Below, in pieces: positions 15,187 through 17,442 of a stretch of 17,442 nt of DNA. Where the stretch lies: positions 1-17,442 of the forward strand of contig JAQBTI010000015.1 of the NCBI GenBank assembly GCA_027624995.1. The letters run 5' to 3'. Every line of letters begins with the position of its first letter. Positions within the stretch are counted from its first letter, which is position 1. A program made the translations under genes and the position numbers. Source of the DNA: Chloroflexota bacterium. Its GTDB lineage: Bacteria; Chloroflexota; Dehalococcoidia; Lucifugimonadales; CATQGZ01. Under the pieces are notes generated by a model, which was not told the origin of the DNA, made no database searches, and saw only the letters and a list, made by a program, of their open reading frames with translations.

Positions 15187-17016
15187 TCATGCTACAGGCT
15201 CTGTAATAAGGTCCAGCAGCCCCAACTCTCGCAGCTTGGATTCCGGAATCGTGCCGTCGTCGTTCCAGCCGCGTGCTCGATAGTAAGCGGCGATCATCAG
15301 GTCCAGCTCTTCTCTCGGTAGACCTACACCCTCCGCGACTCCGTCGGGCAGCTTCTCCTCCAGCGCCCTCGGCGGAAGCGTATCGTCCGCCCGAGTCCAT
15401 CCCTCTCGTATGTTAAACAGCTTTTTGAGGTTGTTGATGCGCTCGCCGGCCTGCATCAGCTCGTCGGCGGTCATCGGCCAGCCGGTAACGTGTTCATAGA
15501 TATCGGCGGATTCGACGTAAAGGTCGTTAAATGCCTTGCGCAAAAACTTGCACCAGATCAGCGAGTCGAGCACCGATGAAAAATCCTCGCCGTCCGCGGT
15601 GATCTGGCCTCGCCGCTTGTCGGCCTTCAGTCGGTCCACAGTAGACGAGAAGTCGGCCTCGTAGGCAGAGGACCGGTTGTGGCACGCGCCCCTGGTGGCC
15701 ACGGCCAGACCCAACGCCATGGTCTTGAGGCTGCGCGGCTCATATCCAGGCATCTCCAGCCCCTTGACGTGCATGGCCCAGGCCTCTGAGCCTTGGCCGG
15801 TTGCCTCCGACGCCCGGCGGCTGCCCTCGGCCAGCAGGTCTCCCAGCCCTCGACGTTCGACGATCTTTTCGAGCGAGTCCATCACCGCTTCGACGCTGCC
15901 GAAATTCAGATCGACGCCCGCCGTATCCTCACGGGTCAGGATGCCTTTTGAAAAACATTCCATGGCCCAGGCGATGGTGCCGCCCGCGCTGATGGTATCG
16001 ATACCCGCCTGGTCGCAGAACTGGGAGGCGCGGATCACGGCGTTAGGGTCCGAGACACCAACCAGCGGGCCCAGCGCGAAGGCGCTCTCGTACTCCATCC
16101 TGCCGCTGGCCCTGGGACGGTCGTCATTGGTGGCCACGATCTGCTCGCAGCCGATGGTGCAGTTGGCACAGTGGGCGCTCTTGACGTGGTGCGACTGGTG
16201 GAACTCCTCACCGCTGACCTGCTCCGCCCCGTCAAAGGTCGACTGCTGGAAGTTGAGCGTCGGGAGCGTTCCCATCCTATTGAATACCGAGACGTTGGCG
16301 ACTGTACCCAGCGTGCGGTATTTTTCCGTAGCGGGACCCAGGCTCCTGCGCGTCAGGTCTCGGCCGGTGACGTCAAGCCATTCCGAGTCGGCCACCGGCA
16401 CCTTGTTGGCGCCCCGCAGGGCGATGGCTTTGAGGTTCTTGGAGCCCATGACGGCTCCAGGGCCGGTGCGCCCTGCCTGCCTGCCCCCGTCGTTGCTGAT
16501 GCTCGCGACCAGCCTCTCTCCTGCCGGGCCGATGCAGGCCACCCGAGTCCGCTGGCCCAGCCGCGACTTGACCGCGCCCTCGGTCTCGGACGTAGAGAGG
16601 CCCACGAGGTCCGAGGCATCCAGGAACTCGACCTGCCCATCGACGATGGAGAGCAGGGTCGGGGACTCGCTCCGGCCCGTCACGACCAACGCGTCGCAGC
16701 CGGTATTCTTAAGCTCGGTCGCCAGGAAGCTGGAGGACAGCGAATCTCCGATGAATCCGGTCAGAGGAGACTTCGTCACCACCGCGAACTTGCTGGACGT
16801 GGTCAGCCTGCTGCCAACCAGAGGGCTCGTTACAAAGATCAGTGGGTTGCCCGGTTCCAGGGGCTCGATTCCAGGAGGACAGTGTCTGTAAAGCAGATAG
16901 GTGCCGAGGCCGATGCCGCCGATGAAGCTCCTCAGGACCCGCTTGTCCAGCGGCTCCCAGCGGACCGACTCGTCGGTGAGATCGACCAGGAGGGCCCTGC
17001 CGTGGTAACCGAACAC
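15187..17016 (-). CDS. Aldehyde:ferredoxin oxidoreductase (AOR) family tungsten enzyme
   Basis: The 609-residue product is complete. The N-terminal pterin-binding domain contains GGIGLGTYLL (33-42) and GRTGPGAVMGSKNLKAI (182-198). The single [4Fe-4S] is bound by C283, C286, C290 (HCANCTIGC) and C489 (IWCKF). Other family marks are EYE (308-310), DQAGID (335-340), LEMPGYEPR (420-428) and TRGACHNR (441-448). AOR enzymes oxidise aldehydes to carboxylates at a W bis-pterin and pass electrons on; some run in reverse to reduce acids. The exact branch (AOR, FOR, WOR, BamB-like) cannot be fixed by eye. GTG 17016 starts 6 bp after the MoaD-like gene, and a NuoE/NuoF pair follows, so electrons may go to NAD+ rather than only to ferredoxin. 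No polyferredoxin subunit gene is in view. Confidence 0.95.
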   Translation of the reverse strand: MFGYHGRALLVDLTDESVRWEPLDKRVLRSFIGGIGLGTYLLYRHCPPGIEPLEPGNPLIFVTSPLVGSRLTTSSKFAVVTKSPLTGFIGDSLSSSFLATELKNTGCDALVVTGRSESPTLLSIVDGQVEFLDASDLVGLSTSETEGAVKSRLGQRTRVACIGPAGERLVASISNDGGRQAGRTGPGAVMGSKNLKAIALRGANKVPVADSEWLDVTGRDLTRRSLGPATEKYRTLGTVANVSVFNRMGTLPTLNFQQSTFDGAEQVSGEEFHQSHHVKSAHCANCTIGCEQIVATNDDRPRASGRMEYESAFALGPLVGVSDPNAVIRASQFCDQAGIDTISAGGTIAWAMECFSKGILTREDTAGVDLNFGSVEAVMDSLEKIVERRGLGDLLAEGSRRASEATGQGSEAWAMHVKGLEMPGYEPRSLKTMALGLAVATRGACHNRSSAYEADFSSTVDRLKADKRRGQITADGEDFSSVLDSLIWCKFLRKAFNDLYVESADIYEHVTGWPMTADELMQAGERINNLKKLFNIREGWTRADDTLPPRALEEKLPDGVAEGVGLPREELDLMIAAYYRARGWNDDGTIPESKLRELGLLDLITEPVA

Positions 17017-17022
17017 TACCGT

Positions 17023-17334
17023 TTAGCCCCCGGCCTGGCTTGAAAACAGGAGTACGGTGTCCCCCGGCCGAAGAGATACCGCGTCGGAGCCCAGGAACGT
17101 GGTCCCGTTCACGTTGAGGGTGTAGCTCTCCAGCAGGCCGGAGCCGTCTTCGTGGACCGCCAAGCCTCCGAGTTCCGGACAGGACTCGCGCAGCGCGGCC
17201 GCCACGTCGCCGGTCCCGGCGAGGCTCGGAACGGTTACGGTGACTTCGCGGCGGCCAGTAGCCATTCGGGCCCGTCCGAATAGCTCGACCGTCACCTCTA
17301 CAGTCTCACTGACCACACTCTTTGTCCGGAGCAC
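17023..17334 (-). CDS. MoaD/ThiS-family sulfur carrier protein
   Basis: From GTG 17334 the product has 103 residues with a ubiquitin-like pattern: an opening strand VEVTVELFG, the hydrophobic helix DVAAALRE, an NVNG turn, LRPGDTVLLF and a C-terminal Gly-Gly (SSQAGG). The thiocarboxylated Gly-Gly donates sulfur for the pterin dithiolene. It lies 6 bp before the AOR gene; dedicated MoaD-like genes beside AOR-family genes are a known pattern, so it likely serves W-pterin synthesis for AOR and perhaps FdsA. GTG 17334 is chosen for GAGG 8 nt upstream; GTG 17316 or 17295 would give 97 or 90 residues. The frame is open to the window edge, but the residues before GTG 17334 do not resemble the family. 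Confidence 0.85.
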   Translation of the reverse strand: MLRTKSVVSETVEVTVELFGRARMATGRREVTVTVPSLAGTGDVAAALRESCPELGGLAVHEDGSGLLESYTLNVNGTTFLGSDAVSLRPGDTVLLFSSQAGG

Positions 17335-17363
17335 GCGGACCGCCTCACATCGGTAATTTGGGC

Positions 17364-17442
17364 CTATTCTACCATTCCTGCCGGGAACGCCTTTAGCGGC
17401 CGCTGCTGGACAGTCTCCTTCATGCCAACCTCGGCGGGGCAA
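17364..17442 (-). CDS. C-terminal end of an unidentified upstream frame (partial)
   Basis: A minus-strand frame is open from the window edge to TAG at 17364-17366. Its last 25 residues end QRPLKAFPAGMVE. The composition is protein-like and the stop lies 29 bp before the MoaD-like start, as expected for a preceding operon gene. Only 25 codons are visible, so this is tentative and no family can be named. Confidence 0.3.
   Translation of the reverse strand, partial: CPAEVGMKETVQQRPLKAFPAGMVE

Noticed and set aside
15677..16891. 404-codon plus-strand open frame
   Set aside because: It lies wholly antisense to the AOR gene, whose cysteine ligands and signatures are complete. GC-rich third positions leave long open antisense frames, and the product is Ser/Pro/Arg-rich with no domain.
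16171..17043. 290-codon plus-strand open frame
   Set aside because: Antisense to AOR and the end of the MoaD-like gene; Arg/Gly/Asp-rich shadow composition with no recognisable motif.

Overview
The window is a GC-rich bacterial segment of about 17.4 kb with densely packed protein-coding genes. I see no rRNA, tRNA, CRISPR array or complete insertion sequence. GTG and TTG starts are common, and several genes overlap by the 4-bp ATGA/GTGA type. The gene content is a DUF2723 membrane glycosyltransferase, a tungsten-type aldehyde oxidoreductase, an NAD-linked formate dehydrogenase, a sugar-acid dehydratase and a Gfo/Idh/MocA dehydrogenase. It would fit an uncultured Chloroflexota (Dehalococcoidia/SAR202-like) genome. 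That placement is an inference from gene content and style only; there is no phylogenetic marker analysis behind it.

Left part (1-3256). The 3' end of a plus-strand gene encodes a low-complexity, probably exported protein with 10-residue tandem repeats and ends in a clear hairpin terminator. A convergent minus-strand gene for a polytopic DUF2723 protein follows. Divergent from it is a two-gene MazEF-type toxin-antitoxin module whose AT-rich promoter carries short palindromes that look like an autoregulatory operator.

Middle (3257-9501). valS (valyl-tRNA synthetase) has its own promoter and a GTG start with a strong Shine-Dalgarno. Convergent with it is a minus-strand, apparently three-gene unit: an unrecognised 223-residue protein, an IlvD/Edd-family sugar-acid dehydratase, and a Gfo/Idh/MocA oxidoreductase. 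The dehydratase is broken by two single-base insertions, one in a G6 run and one in a G4 run, yet all its iron-sulfur and catalytic motifs are present once the frame is repaired.

Right part (9626-17442), all minus strand, in transcription order: the tail of an unidentified reading frame, a MoaD/ThiS-like sulfur carrier ending in Gly-Gly, an aldehyde:ferredoxin oxidoreductase (AOR) family protein, a NuoE/FdsG-like subunit, a NuoF/FdsB-like NADH-binding subunit, a small PD-(D/E)XK nuclease-like protein, and the catalytic formate dehydrogenase subunit (FdsA-like). FdsG-FdsB-FdsA keep the usual order of NAD-dependent formate dehydrogenases. The additions are MoaD-AOR directly upstream and the nuclease-like gene wedged between FdsB and FdsA and translationally coupled to FdsA. 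The simplest reading is a redox module in which pterin enzymes (AOR and FDH) share one NADH-linked diaphorase, so that aldehyde and formate oxidation are both tied to NAD(H). The FdsA-like protein also lacks the ligands of the His-Cys [4Fe-4S] cluster that this family normally has. This cluster and the doubly frameshifted dehydratase are the two things most worth a second look.
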